A stretch of DNA of 64,000 nucleotides from an uncultured Prevotella sp. (GTDB taxonomy: Bacteria; Bacteroidota; Bacteroidia; Bacteroidales; Bacteroidaceae), in contig CADCEF010000017.1 in assembly GCA_902800365.1 (NCBI GenBank), positions 24,262 through 88,261 on the forward strand. The letters run 5' to 3'. A program made the translations under genes and the position numbers. Positions 40,906-50,134 of the stretch are shown one piece after another; positions within the stretch are counted from its first letter, which is position 1, and the number at the start of each line of letters is the position of its first letter. The notes below the pieces were generated by a model. The model searched no databases. It was not told the origin of the DNA and saw nothing but the letters and a program-made list of their open reading frames with translations.

Positions 40906-41754
40906 TTAGCATGCCTTAAACGACATGTCGAGACCTTTTACAGAATGGGTCAGCGCGCCGACACTTATAAAATCAACGCCCTGCTCGGCATAGTCGCGGA
41001 TAGTATCGAAGGTGATACCACCGCTAGACTCTGTCTCATAGCGATGATTTATAATATCTACAGCTTTCTTGGTATCGGGCACACTGAAGTTGTCGAGCAT
41101 AATACGATCGACGCCTCCGTGATCCAAAACCTGCTGCAGCTCGTCGAACGAGCGTACCTCAATCTCTATCTTTAGTTTAAGTCCTTTTTCGTCTAGATAT
41201 TTATGACAACGGTCAATTGCGTTGGTTATACCTCCAGCAAAATCTACGTGATTGTCCTTAAGCAGAATCATATCAAAGAGTCCGATACGATGATTGCATC
41301 CTCCTCCGATCTTTACAGCCTGCTTCTCCAGCATACGCATACCTGGAGTTGTCTTACGGGTATCAAGCACGCGGGTGTTGGTGCCTTTCAGACGCTCAAC
41401 GTATTTATCAGTCATTGTGGCAATACCACTCATACGCTGCATGATGTTCAGCATAAGGCGCTCTGTCTGCAACAACGAACGAGTTTTTCCTGTAACAACC
41501 ATAGCGATGTCGCCCTTCTTCACACGAGCTCCATCCTGCATCAACACTTCAACCTGCATTGTTGGGTCAAAGCGGTGGAACACTTCCTTGGCAACTTCAA
41601 CGCCAGCCAGTATTCCATCTTCCTTAATCAGCAGGTGGCTCTTACCCATGGCATCCTCAGGGATACAGCACAATGTGGTATGGTCGCCATCGCCAATATC
41701 TTCAGCAAACGACAGATCGATAAGTCTGTCTACTAATTCATCTACACTTAACAT
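40906..41754 (-). CDS. nadC: nicotinate-nucleotide pyrophosphorylase NadC
   Basis: 282 residues. DTRKTTPGMRMLEKQAVKIGGGCNHRIGL is represented by TRKTTPGMR and GGGCNHR, with LLKDNH and IEIEVRSFDE. It turns quinolinate and PRPP into NaMN in NAD synthesis. nadA and nadB are not in the window. 48 bp after the barrel gene, 23 bp before the dipeptidase. Confidence 0.96.
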   Translation of the reverse strand: MLSVDELVDRLIDLSFAEDIGDGDHTTLCCIPEDAMGKSHLLIKEDGILAGVEVAKEVFHRFDPTMQVEVLMQDGARVKKGDIAMVVTGKTRSLLQTERLMLNIMQRMSGIATMTDKYVERLKGTNTRVLDTRKTTPGMRMLEKQAVKIGGGCNHRIGLFDMILLKDNHVDFAGGITNAIDRCHKYLDEKGLKLKIEIEVRSFDELQQVLDHGGVDRIMLDNFSVPDTKKAVDIINHRYETESSGGITFDTIRDYAEQGVDFISVGALTHSVKGLDMSFKAC

Positions 41755-41802
41755 TATTATATTTTACTAATTAACTATTATACAATTTCACTTTTTCTGT
41801 TT

Positions 41803-42300
41803 TTAGAAATATACACCGAAACCTATACGCAGACCAAAGCCAGAATAGTCAGAACTCTTTGTGCTGTGCTCATAGAACACCTCGGGCTCAACGGTCAACT
41901 TACCAGTGAGGAAGTAGGAATAACCCAAGTTGAGTTCTGGACGGAAATCGCTGAAATCGCCGCACTTAACATACTTGGCTGTAGCACCAGCATACACTCC
42001 GCAGCTCTCGAAATAATAGCGCAAGCCTGCACCAATCTGGATAACGTCGTCGAAATCTGTCTGAGCCTCATAACCCAGTTGGCCCACAAACATCACATCG
42101 TCGGCCAGCAGATAACCAGCCTTGGCCTGAAGGTTAAGATTCCAGTCGCTAGCCTTGTGATAGCTAAGAGCAGCACCTGAGGTAGAAGCTCCTACATAGA
42201 ACTTACCTTGACTGAACACTTTCTCAGAATCGTTCAGATACTGTGCATTTGCACTGATTGCCATTACGAGGGCAACCAAAGTCATCATCATCTTTTTCAT
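41803..42300 (-). CDS. small outer-membrane beta-barrel protein
   Basis: 165 residues with a signal peptide (MKKMMMTLVALVMAISANAQ) and eight or so alternating strands (FYVGASTSGAALSY; FVGQLGYEAQ; AGLRYYF; LGYSYFL), ending in GLRIGFGVYF with terminal Phe. It resembles OmpW/OmpX-size barrels. Starts 2 bp after the cstA stop. Confidence 0.82.
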   Translation of the reverse strand: MKKMMMTLVALVMAISANAQYLNDSEKVFSQGKFYVGASTSGAALSYHKASDWNLNLQAKAGYLLADDVMFVGQLGYEAQTDFDDVIQIGAGLRYYFESCGVYAGATAKYVKCGDFSDFRPELNLGYSYFLTGKLTVEPEVFYEHSTKSSDYSGFGLRIGFGVYF

Positions 42301-42302
42301 AA

Positions 42303-43766
42303 TTACGCTTTATTTTCGTTAGTAAATTTTCTATACCATAATGTAAACCATACGATGGCGGCTACCAGACATACTATACCATAGATGTAACCATCGTTGC
42401 CCAAACCAAGCATCTGTTTCGATACAAAGAAGTATGTTGAGCAAACCGTCGTCATAAATAAGGCCGGAATCAGGGTGAGCCAGAAGCACTTGTGATTGCG
42501 CACCAGATAAACGGTGATAGTCCACAGTGTGAACACGCTTAATGCCTGATTGCTCCAGCCGAAGTACTGCCAGATGGTATTGAATCCATCAGGATTCTCT
42601 ATCTGCCAGATAAGCATAGCGATAGACACCGCAAACATCGGGATACAGATAAGCAAGCGCTTTGGAATCGGGCGCTGATCGAGTTTAAGCCACTCAGCCA
42701 CAATCAGTCGACCTGAACGGAAAGCTGTATCACCCGAAGTGATAGGAGCAGCCACAACACCCAGCATAGCGAGAATGGCTCCTACTACACCAAGCCAATC
42801 TTTGCAAACCAGATTAACTACTGCTGGCGCCGATGTACTGAATCCTTTAGTTGCCTGATCTATGAGTTCGTAACCTGGAGCTGGATTGCCATAGAAGAAC
42901 CAAGCAGATACTGTTGCCCAGATAAGTGCGACAACACCCTCGGTAATCATTGCTCCATAGAAAATGGGGCGTCCCATTTTCTCGCTCTTCACGCAGCGGG
43001 CCATCAGAGGACTCTGGGTGGCGTGGAAACCTGAGATAGCACCACAAGCCACTGTGATGAACAGGGCTGGGAAGATATTGTCCTTCCAAGTATCAGGCGC
43101 TGTTGCAGCTCCAAGATTGTAGAATGTATTCCAGAGCTCGGGCACTGTGGGCCAGTGTATGAAGAGCCAAATCATCAGAGCACCTGCCATAAACAACAGC
43201 GAGAAGGCAAACAAAGGATATACCTTACCTATAATCTTATCGATTGGCAACATGGTGGCAATGATGTAGTAACAGAAGATGATGGCAACCCACATAATCG
43301 TATCGCCTGCTATTGAGTGCAGAATTTCGGCTGGACTGTAAACAAACACCGTTCCCACCATTATCAGTAGCAGTACAGTGAACACCAGCATGATGCCCTT
43401 GGTGGTTTTACCCAGATATTTACCGATAAGCTCAGGCAGACCGGCACCATCGTGACGCATTGAAAGCATACCCGACAGATAATCGTGAGTAGCACCTGCA
43501 AAGATACATCCAAACACAATCCACAGATAAGCCACAGGGCCGAACTTGGCACCCATGATGGCACCGAAAATTGGTCCCGTTCCTGCTATATTCAGGAATT
43601 GGATCATAAAGATCTTCCACGAGGGCAACACAATGTAGTCCAGCCCGTCGGCCTTAGCAACGGCGGGTGTCACACGGTCATCTGGACCAAATACTCGCTC
43701 CACGAGTCGACCATAGAACAAGTATCCCAACACAAGAGCCACAAGACTCAATACAAACGAAATCAT
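42303..43766 (-). CDS. cstA: CstA-type carbon starvation / peptide or pyruvate transporter
   Basis: 487 residues with about 13 membrane helices, the compact CstA form (E. coli CstA is about 700 residues). FYGRLVERVFGPDD, AGTGPIFGAIMGAKFGP, GAGLPELIGKYLG, HATQSPLMARCV and DTAFRSGRL are typical. Relatives import pyruvate or peptides. I chose the ATG at 43766 (MISFVLSLVALV), as earlier starts would cross the promoter. First gene of a five-gene unit. Confidence 0.93.
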   Translation of the reverse strand: MISFVLSLVALVLGYLFYGRLVERVFGPDDRVTPAVAKADGLDYIVLPSWKIFMIQFLNIAGTGPIFGAIMGAKFGPVAYLWIVFGCIFAGATHDYLSGMLSMRHDGAGLPELIGKYLGKTTKGIMLVFTVLLLIMVGTVFVYSPAEILHSIAGDTIMWVAIIFCYYIIATMLPIDKIIGKVYPLFAFSLLFMAGALMIWLFIHWPTVPELWNTFYNLGAATAPDTWKDNIFPALFITVACGAISGFHATQSPLMARCVKSEKMGRPIFYGAMITEGVVALIWATVSAWFFYGNPAPGYELIDQATKGFSTSAPAVVNLVCKDWLGVVGAILAMLGVVAAPITSGDTAFRSGRLIVAEWLKLDQRPIPKRLLICIPMFAVSIAMLIWQIENPDGFNTIWQYFGWSNQALSVFTLWTITVYLVRNHKCFWLTLIPALFMTTVCSTYFFVSKQMLGLGNDGYIYGIVCLVAAIVWFTLWYRKFTNENKA

Positions 43767-43799
43767 CTTTTCTTTGCTTAATTTTGAATTAATTTTGTG

Positions 43800-43807
43800 C
43801 AAAAGTA
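43800..43807 (-). promoter_or_regulatory. cstA -7 box
   Basis: TACTTTTG on the minus strand fits TAnnTTTG, 34 bp before the cstA ATG. No TTTG at the -33 position. Confidence 0.5.
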
Positions 43808-43816
43808 GTGTTTTTA

Positions 43817-43848
43817 TTTGAGAAATGGAAAAAAAAGAGCTAACTTTG
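43817..43848 (+). promoter_or_regulatory. promoter of the GHL10 gene
   Basis: TTTG (43817-43820) and TAACTTTG (43841-43848) are 20 bp apart. The ATG at 43825 lies inside the promoter, which is why the downstream TTG at 43876 is preferred as start. Confidence 0.8.
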
Positions 43849-43875
43849 CACCAAATTTCTAAAAAAAGCATCATT

Positions 43876-45342
43876 TTGAAACAATTTATACACATTTTAA
43901 TGCTTTTAGCACTTGTGCTAAGTGCAAAAGCACAGACGCCAAAACATGAAGTAAGAGCAGTATGGCTTACCACCATAGGTGGTATCGACTGGCCTCACTC
44001 CTACTCTTCAACTACACAGAAAGCAGAGTTGATTTCTATCCTCGACCAGCTGCAACAGGCTGGCATAAATACCGTGCTTATTCAGACCCGAGTAAGAGCA
44101 ACCACCATCTTCCCCACGACTACCGAACCTTGGGACGGATGCCTTACTGGCCATCCTGGTACATCGCCAGGCTACGACCCGCTGCTGATGTGTATCGACG
44201 AGTGTCATCGCCGCGGCATGGAGTGCCACGCGTGGATTGTTACTATCCCCGTCGGAAAGTGGAACGGAACAGGCTGCAAGCAGTTGCGCCAGAAGTATCC
44301 TTCGCTCATCAGGAAGATTGGCGACGAGGGCTATATGAACCCCGAAATGCCGCAGACGGGCGATTATCTGGCCAAGTTCTGTGCTGAGGTCACACGGAAA
44401 TACGATGTCGACGGCATCCATCTGGATTATATCCGATATCCCGAAACATGGAAGCTGAAGGTGACTCGTCCGCAGGGCCGACAGTACATCACCGACATCG
44501 TCAGGAAGATCAACCGCGCGGTAAAGTCGCTCAAGCCTTGGGTTAAGCTATCTTGCTCACCCATAGGCAAATACGACGATTTGAGCCGCTACCGCAGTTC
44601 CGGTTGGAACGCCAATACCACCGTGTGCCAGGATGCCCAGGGATGGCTGCGCGACGGACTGATGGACGCCCTGTTCCCCATGATGTATTTCCAGGGCAAC
44701 AACTTCTACCCCTTTGCTGTCGACTGGCTGGAGCATAGCTACGGCCGCATCGTGGCTCCCGGACTCGCAGTCTACATGATGCATCCCCGCGAAAAGAACT
44801 GGGATCTGGAGGTCATCACGCGCGAGATGAGCGTGCTGCGCCAGATTGGTCTGGGCTGCACCTTCTTCCGCAGCAAGTTCTTTACCGACAACACCAAGGG
44901 CATCTACGATTTCACCCGCGATTTCAACATCGTTCCGGCCTTGATTCCACCAATGACGTGGGCTTGCAAGCAGGCTCCCTCGGCCGTAGCTCAGCTGAAA
45001 ATCAAGCGCAGCATGACCGCCGATAACATCTCGTGGCAGAAAGCCGTCGACTATTCCGATGGCGACTACCTATTATATAATGTATATGCATCAGAATCGC
45101 TGCCTGTCGACATCGACAACCCTGAAAATCTGATTGCCGTTCGCCAGCGCGAGCTGTCGATATCAGTGCCTCACAAGGGCCGCACACTTCACTATGCCGT
45201 TACGGCCACCAACCGCTACGGTATGGAAAGCAAGCCCATAGAAACACCTGCCGCCGGAACACCGGGCAGCAGCAAACCGCTGAATTTCCAGCAATTGATA
45301 CGAGGAAATAAGCTAAAAAAGTACAAAATGAAAAAGAAATGA
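43876..45342 (+). CDS. GHL10-family (DUF187) glycoside-hydrolase-like secreted protein, TTG start
   Basis: 488 residues from a TTG codon giving a clean signal peptide (MKQFIHILMLLALVLSAKAQ). A TIM-barrel GHL10 domain follows: EVRAVWLTTIGGIDWPHS, AGINTVLIQTRVRATT, RRGMECHAWIV, GIHLDYIRYPE and MMYFQGNNFYP. The C-terminus is a fibronectin III-like domain (YLLYNVYASESLPV...HYAVTATNRYGMES). Enzymes of this family cut polysaccharides, including glucosaminylglucan-type exopolymers; here the substrate is unknown. The neighbours uxuA and uxuB suggest sugars with hexuronates. An upstream in-frame ATG at 43825 is within the promoter. Confidence 0.86.
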   Translation: MKQFIHILMLLALVLSAKAQTPKHEVRAVWLTTIGGIDWPHSYSSTTQKAELISILDQLQQAGINTVLIQTRVRATTIFPTTTEPWDGCLTGHPGTSPGYDPLLMCIDECHRRGMECHAWIVTIPVGKWNGTGCKQLRQKYPSLIRKIGDEGYMNPEMPQTGDYLAKFCAEVTRKYDVDGIHLDYIRYPETWKLKVTRPQGRQYITDIVRKINRAVKSLKPWVKLSCSPIGKYDDLSRYRSSGWNANTTVCQDAQGWLRDGLMDALFPMMYFQGNNFYPFAVDWLEHSYGRIVAPGLAVYMMHPREKNWDLEVITREMSVLRQIGLGCTFFRSKFFTDNTKGIYDFTRDFNIVPALIPPMTWACKQAPSAVAQLKIKRSMTADNISWQKAVDYSDGDYLLYNVYASESLPVDIDNPENLIAVRQRELSISVPHKGRTLHYAVTATNRYGMESKPIETPAAGTPGSSKPLNFQQLIRGNKLKKYKMKKK

Positions 45343-45376
45343 GCCGAAAGTGCAACCCACTTTGTTGATAATTGAT

Positions 45377-45384
45377 TAATTTTG
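45377..45384 (+). promoter_or_regulatory. uxuA -7 box
   Basis: TAATTTTG fits TAnnTTTG, 35 bp before the uxuA ATG at 45420. A TTTG lies only 12 bp upstream, so the -33 is non-standard and a regulator may help. Confidence 0.5.
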
Positions 45385-45419
45385 CAGCGAAAACAATAAC
45401 AATCAAATTATGTATAAGT

Positions 45420-46673
45420 ATGGAAAGAACATGGAGATGGTTTGGCAAGAAAGATAAGATTACTCTTGCACAACTGAGACAAATCGGAGTTGAAGGTATT
45501 GTTACCGCTCTGCACGATGTACCTCTGGGCGAGGTTTGGACCCGCGAGAAGATTCACGACCTGCGCGAGTATATCGAGAGCTACGGCATGCGCTGGAGCG
45601 TGGTCGAAAGTCTGCCAGTAGTTGAGACGATCAAGTACGGCGGTCCCGATCGCGACCACCAGATAGAGGTATATAAGGAGAGCTTGCGCAACCTGGCTGC
45701 CGAGGGCATCCACTGCATCTGCTACAACTTTATGCCTGTGCTCGACTGGGCTCGTACCGATTTGTTCCACGACAATCCTAACGGTGCCACAAACCTCTAT
45801 TTCAACTATGCCGAGTTTGCCTATTTCGACATCTATATTCTGAAGCGTCCGGGCGCTCGCGAGGAATGGGAGAAGTTCCAGTTCCCCGAGGGATGGGGCG
45901 AAGGCCGCAGCGTGATTGCCGAGTGCGACGAGCTGGCCAAGACCATGACACCCGAGAAGGACCACAAGCTGGTAGAGAACATCGTCATCAAGACTCAGGG
46001 CTTCGTCAGCGGTAACTTCAGCGAGAACGACGAGGCTCCTATCCAGAAGTTCCGCGAGTTCCTCGACCTCTACAAGGGCATCGACAAGGCCAAGCTGCGC
46101 GCCAACATGAAGTACTTCCTCGAGGCTATCATGCCTGTTTGCGAGGAGTGCAACATGAACATGTGCGTTCACCCCGACGATCCCCCTATCGAGATTCTCG
46201 GCCTGCCACGCATCGTACGCACCGAGGAGGATATCCAGTGGTTCCTCGATGCTGTGCCCAACAAGCATAACGGCCTCACCTTCTGTGCAGGTTCGCTCTC
46301 AGCAGGCGCCTATAACAATGTGGTTGAACTGGCCAAGAAGTTTGCTTCGCGCACTCACTTCGTTCACCTGCGCTCGTGCCACATCTTCCCCAACGGCGAC
46401 TTCACTGAGGCCTCTCACCTGGGCGGTCGTGCCGACCTGATTGAGCTCTGCCGCATCTTCGAGAAGGAGAACCCCGAGCTGCCTATGCGTGTCGACCACG
46501 GTATGACATTTACCGATGCCCCTGGTGGCATCATGGACGAGAGCAGTCACGGCCACAACGCCGGCTACACCCTCCTCGGCCGCATGTTCGCCATGGGTCA
46601 GGTGCAAGGCATCCTCGCCACCGTCGACCGCGAGCTAGGCCTAGAATACAAACAACCCGGATTTTTTGATTAA
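45420..46673 (+). CDS. uxuA: D-mannonate dehydratase UxuA
   Basis: 417 residues. Starts MERTWRWFGKKDKITL, continues with the family segments ALHDVPLGEVW, CIHPDDPP-like MCVHPDDPP, LTFCAGSLSAG, FVHLRS and RVDHGMTF. It converts D-mannonate to 2-keto-3-deoxygluconate in glucuronate/mannuronate breakdown. Codon use is strongly biased to GAG, AAG, CTG and GCC, as for high expression. I chose the ATG at 45420 over a start at 45372 that overlaps the promoter. Confidence 0.95.
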   Translation: MERTWRWFGKKDKITLAQLRQIGVEGIVTALHDVPLGEVWTREKIHDLREYIESYGMRWSVVESLPVVETIKYGGPDRDHQIEVYKESLRNLAAEGIHCICYNFMPVLDWARTDLFHDNPNGATNLYFNYAEFAYFDIYILKRPGAREEWEKFQFPEGWGEGRSVIAECDELAKTMTPEKDHKLVENIVIKTQGFVSGNFSENDEAPIQKFREFLDLYKGIDKAKLRANMKYFLEAIMPVCEECNMNMCVHPDDPPIEILGLPRIVRTEEDIQWFLDAVPNKHNGLTFCAGSLSAGAYNNVVELAKKFASRTHFVHLRSCHIFPNGDFTEASHLGGRADLIELCRIFEKENPELPMRVDHGMTFTDAPGGIMDESSHGHNAGYTLLGRMFAMGQVQGILATVDRELGLEYKQPGFFD

Positions 46674-46680
46674 ATAATTT

Positions 46681-46757
46681 GGCACGAATTTCACGAATTA
46701 ACACGAATTTATTGAATAATCGCGAATAATTTTCGTGAAATTCGCGTAATTCGTGCC
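46681..46757. repeat. 77-bp palindromic element between uxuA and uxuB
   Basis: Outer arms GGCACGAATT (46681-46690) and AATTCGTGCC (46748-46757) are perfect complements; pairing continues inward for about 30 bp with few mismatches. Each arm carries the word ACGAATT three times (left: GCACGAATTTC-ACGAATTAAC-ACGAATTT). No T-run follows, so it is not a terminator. It resembles the element at 3446-3516 in design but not in sequence. Confidence 0.85.
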
Positions 46758-46772
46758 TAAAAAATATAAATT

Positions 46773-48359
46773 ATGAAGCTTAATGACATATTTTCCGGCA
46801 ACTATAATGCCGCGGAGTGGGAAGCAAAAGGCTATCAGCTTCCTAAGTTTGACATCAAAGCCGTTCGCGAGAAAACAGCCAAGGAGCCCACATGGGTTCA
46901 CTTCGGCGGCGGAAACATCTTCCGCGCATTCCCCGCTGCTATCCTGAACGACGCTCTCAACACAGGTAAGTACGACCGCGGCGTGATTGTTGCCGAGACC
47001 TTCGACTTCGAGGTCATCGACAAGGCTTACGCCCCTTACAATAATCTCTCGCTCTGCGTCAACCTCTGCTCCGATGGCTCTATCGAGAAGAAGGTCATCG
47101 CCAGCGTAACCGAAGCCCTCAAGGCCGACCCACAGTTCGACGACTGGAACCGCCTGGTTGAAATCTTCAAGAACCCATCGCTGCAGATGATCTCGTTCAC
47201 CATCACCGAGAAGGGCTACACCTTCAACGAGGCCGACTTGGCTCGCGGACTGAAGCCCGTATTCGCTATGGGTAAGGTGTGCGCCCTGCTGCTCGAGCGC
47301 TTCAACGCCGGACAGCTGCCACTCACCGTTCAGAGCATGGACAACTGCTCGCACAATGGCGACAAGGTGAAGGCTGGCGTGATGGCTTATGCCGAGCGCT
47401 GGGTGAACGACGGACTGGTACCTGCCGCATTCCTCGACTACCTGAAGGACGAGCAGAAAATCACCTTCCCTTGGTCGATGATCGACAAGATTACCCCTCG
47501 CCCACACGAGAAGGTAAAAGAGATGCTCGCTGCCGACGGATTTGAGGACAACGACTACATCGAGACCGAGAAGCACACCTTTACCGCTCCGTTCGTGAAC
47601 GCCGAAGAGGTGCAGTATCTCGTCATAGAGGATAACTACACCAACGGTCGCCCACCATTGGATTTGGGTGGCGCCCTCTACACCACGCGCGAAACCGTTG
47701 ATAAGGTAGAGACCATGAAGGTAACCACCTGTCTCAACCCGCTCCACACAGCCATGAGTATCTATGGTTGCATGCTGGGCTTCACACTCATCTCTGCCGA
47801 GATGGCCGACGAGGACCTCTGCAACTTTGTAAAGAAAATTGGCTATATCGAATCAATGCCTGTAGTGGTTGATCCAGGCGTATTGAATCCTTACGAGTTT
47901 ATCGGTGCCGTCATCAAGCGCCGCCTGCCAAACCCATTCATGCCCGACGCTCCTCAGCGCATCGCCATGGATACCAGTCAGAAGCTGCCCATCCGTTTCG
48001 GCGAGACTATCAAGAAGTACATCGCGCGCGGCCTCGACATGAACAACCTCGAGCTTATTCCGCTCACACTGGCTGGCTACGCCCGCTATCTGAAAGGCAT
48101 CAAGGACGATGGTACACCATTCGACTGCTCACCCGACCCCATGCTCGAGGAACTGCAGGCCATCGTAGCCCCACTGCAGATTGGCAAGCCCGATCAGGAT
48201 TGGAGTCCTCTGAAGGCCCTTTACAGCCGCAAGGATGTATTCGGACTCGATTTGTACGAAGCCGGTCTTGGCGAGCAGATTGAAGGAATGGTCAAGGAGC
48301 TGTTCGCAGGCCCAGGAGCCGTTCGTAGCACTCTGCACAAGTACGTTGCAGCCCGCTAA
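46773..48359 (+). CDS. uxuB: fructuronate reductase / mannitol dehydrogenase family oxidoreductase
   Basis: 528 residues. VHFGGGNIFRAF is the NAD-binding opening; SFTITEKGY, MDNCSHNGD, KITPRPHE and TCLNPLHTAM follow the family. Next to uxuA the likely reaction is D-fructuronate to D-mannonate; the alternative tagaturonate reductase is less likely here. Same biased codon use as uxuA. A terminator follows 17 bp after the stop. Confidence 0.9.
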   Translation: MKLNDIFSGNYNAAEWEAKGYQLPKFDIKAVREKTAKEPTWVHFGGGNIFRAFPAAILNDALNTGKYDRGVIVAETFDFEVIDKAYAPYNNLSLCVNLCSDGSIEKKVIASVTEALKADPQFDDWNRLVEIFKNPSLQMISFTITEKGYTFNEADLARGLKPVFAMGKVCALLLERFNAGQLPLTVQSMDNCSHNGDKVKAGVMAYAERWVNDGLVPAAFLDYLKDEQKITFPWSMIDKITPRPHEKVKEMLAADGFEDNDYIETEKHTFTAPFVNAEEVQYLVIEDNYTNGRPPLDLGGALYTTRETVDKVETMKVTTCLNPLHTAMSIYGCMLGFTLISAEMADEDLCNFVKKIGYIESMPVVVDPGVLNPYEFIGAVIKRRLPNPFMPDAPQRIAMDTSQKLPIRFGETIKKYIARGLDMNNLELIPLTLAGYARYLKGIKDDGTPFDCSPDPMLEELQAIVAPLQIGKPDQDWSPLKALYSRKDVFGLDLYEAGLGEQIEGMVKELFAGPGAVRSTLHKYVAAR

Positions 48360-48376
48360 TATTTTGCACAATAAAT

Positions 48377-48412
48377 AACAAAGCCCACCAAATTCGGTGG
48401 GCTTTGTTATTT
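48377..48412. terminator. bidirectional terminator, uxuB / TPR gene
   Basis: AACAAAGCCCACC (48377-48389) and GGTGGGCTTTGTT (48396-48408) form a perfect 13-bp stem, with A/T-rich flanks on both sides. Confidence 0.9.
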
Positions 48413-49080
48413 TATTTACATTTTTCATACCACTCACGGAGTGCTGCGCGGGTTGTGCCTTGCTTTACGGCCTTATCCAGAGCCTCTCGAGCCTCACGTA
48501 TCCTACCTAAATTAAGCAAAATATCCACCTTCGACACAGTAAGTGATGCATCATTCGGCCGCAATCTCAGTGCTTCATCCCAGTCATAAAGCGCAGCATC
48601 ATACTGTTTCAGCTGTGTTTCGTAGGCTGCGCGGGCTGCATAAGCATCGGCGCTGTCGGGAAACATCTGCACGCAGCGATTCAGCTCGTCTACAGCATCG
48701 GCACGGCGGTTAAGCAGCTGCAGAACGCGCGCCAGACCAAGATGAGCCTCAAGATGTTCGGGCTGAATGGCCAGAAAGGCATCATAATCGGCGCGTGCCA
48801 TACTGAACTGACGCAGCTGGGTGTAGCAGTAGGCACGAAAATAAAGAGCCGCCAGATTGCGCTCGTCAAGCTTCAACACCTTACTATATTCCTCAGCAGC
48901 ATAGTCGTACTGCGATAGATTAATATTTGCCTCGGCCTTCTTCAATCGGAGGTCGATATTCTTCGGGTGCAGGTTTATCTGTTCTATCAGAACCGAAACC
49001 GAATCACGCCATTGCTTTGGTGTTTGCGCCGAAGCACAAACTGCCCAGAATAACGCTATTGCTAATACAGATTTACGCAT
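48412..49080 (-). CDS. secreted TPR protein
   Basis: 222 residues: signal peptide ([19 protein letters not shown]) and five TPR-like repeats ([77 protein letters not shown]). Last gene of the leucine operon, overlapping leuB by 8 bases; the link to leucine synthesis is probably only positional. Confidence 0.82.
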   Translation of the reverse strand: MRKSVLAIALFWAVCASAQTPKQWRDSVSVLIEQINLHPKNIDLRLKKAEANINLSQYDYAAEEYSKVLKLDERNLAALYFRAYCYTQLRQFSMARADYDAFLAIQPEHLEAHLGLARVLQLLNRRADAVDELNRCVQMFPDSADAYAARAAYETQLKQYDAALYDWDEALRLRPNDASLTVSKVDILLNLGRIREAREALDKAVKQGTTRAALREWYEKCK

Positions 49081-50134
49081 TCTTGATGTAGTTTACAATC
49101 CACTGCCCTACCTCGCGCGTACCATACTTATCGCCACCCTCGACCTGAATCTCTGGAGTGCGGACGTTGACATCGAGCGATGCCGTAACGGCTTTACGAA
49201 CAAGGGTGCCCTCAGCCTCCAATCCGAAGTGCTCAAGCAGCATAGCGGCCGACAGGATCTGTGCAATAGGATTTGCCAGGTTCTGACCCGCAGCCTGCGG
49301 CCAAGAGCCGTGTACGGGCTCGAAAAGCGGTGTATGCTCGCCCAGCGACGATGATGGCTGCAAACCCATTGAACCAGTAATACAGCTTGTCTCGTCGGTA
49401 AGAATGTCGCCGAAGGTATTCTCCGTAACAATTACGTCGAAATATGTAGGCTCGGTAAGCACGCGCATCGAGGCATTGTCGATAAACATATAATCGGTGG
49501 TAACCTCGGGGTATTGCGACTCCATCTCCTTGGCAATCTGGCGCCACAGGCGACTTGAAGCCAGCACGTTGGCCTTGTCAACAACCGTAAGATGCTTTTT
49601 GCGATTCATCGCCATCTCGAATCCAACCTTAAGAATTCTTTCAATTTCCGGACGGGTATAGATATTGGTGTCATAAGCCTTATCATTATCCTGATATTTC
49701 GCACCAAAATACATACCACCGGTGAGCTCACGAATTACTACGAAGTCGGCTCCGCGCAGAAGTTTCTCCTTCAGTGGCGACTTGTGCAGCAGACAATCGA
49801 AAGTAGCCACAGGGCGAACATTTGCAAAGAGGCCCAACTTCTTTCGCATGGCCAGCAGACCTGTTTCCGGGCGAATTTTAGCGGTAGGATCGTTGTCGAA
49901 CTTCAGCGAGCCAACGGCTGCAAACAGCACGGCATCAGCCTGCATACAAACATCGTGCGTAGCGTCGGGGTAAGGATCGCCCACCTCTTCGATGGCGTGA
50001 GCTCCGCAGATGGCGGGATGGTAAATAAACTCGTGGCCGAATTTTTCTGCTATAGCATCAAGCACAGCCACACCTTGTTTCATAATCTCCGGGCCTATTC
50101 CGTCGCCCTCTAATACGGCAATCTTTAATTTCAT
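49073..50134 (-). CDS. leuB: 3-isopropylmalate dehydrogenase
   Basis: 353 residues. [62 protein letters not shown] (in parts) and [16 protein letters not shown] are present. Oxidises 3-isopropylmalate in leucine synthesis. Overlaps its neighbours by ATGA (upstream) and 8 bases (downstream). Confidence 0.96.
   Translation of the reverse strand: MKLKIAVLEGDGIGPEIMKQGVAVLDAIAEKFGHEFIYHPAICGAHAIEEVGDPYPDATHDVCMQADAVLFAAVGSLKFDNDPTAKIRPETGLLAMRKKLGLFANVRPVATFDCLLHKSPLKEKLLRGADFVVIRELTGGMYFGAKYQDNDKAYDTNIYTRPEIERILKVGFEMAMNRKKHLTVVDKANVLASSRLWRQIAKEMESQYPEVTTDYMFIDNASMRVLTEPTYFDVIVTENTFGDILTDETSCITGSMGLQPSSSLGEHTPLFEPVHGSWPQAAGQNLANPIAQILSAAMLLEHFGLEAEGTLVRKAVTASLDVNVRTPEIQVEGGDKYGTREVGQWIVNYIKNA

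Noticed and set aside
43767-43976. Longer CstA from 43976
   Set aside because: The extension crosses the promoters between the divergent genes; the ATG at 43766 begins a membrane helix as expected.
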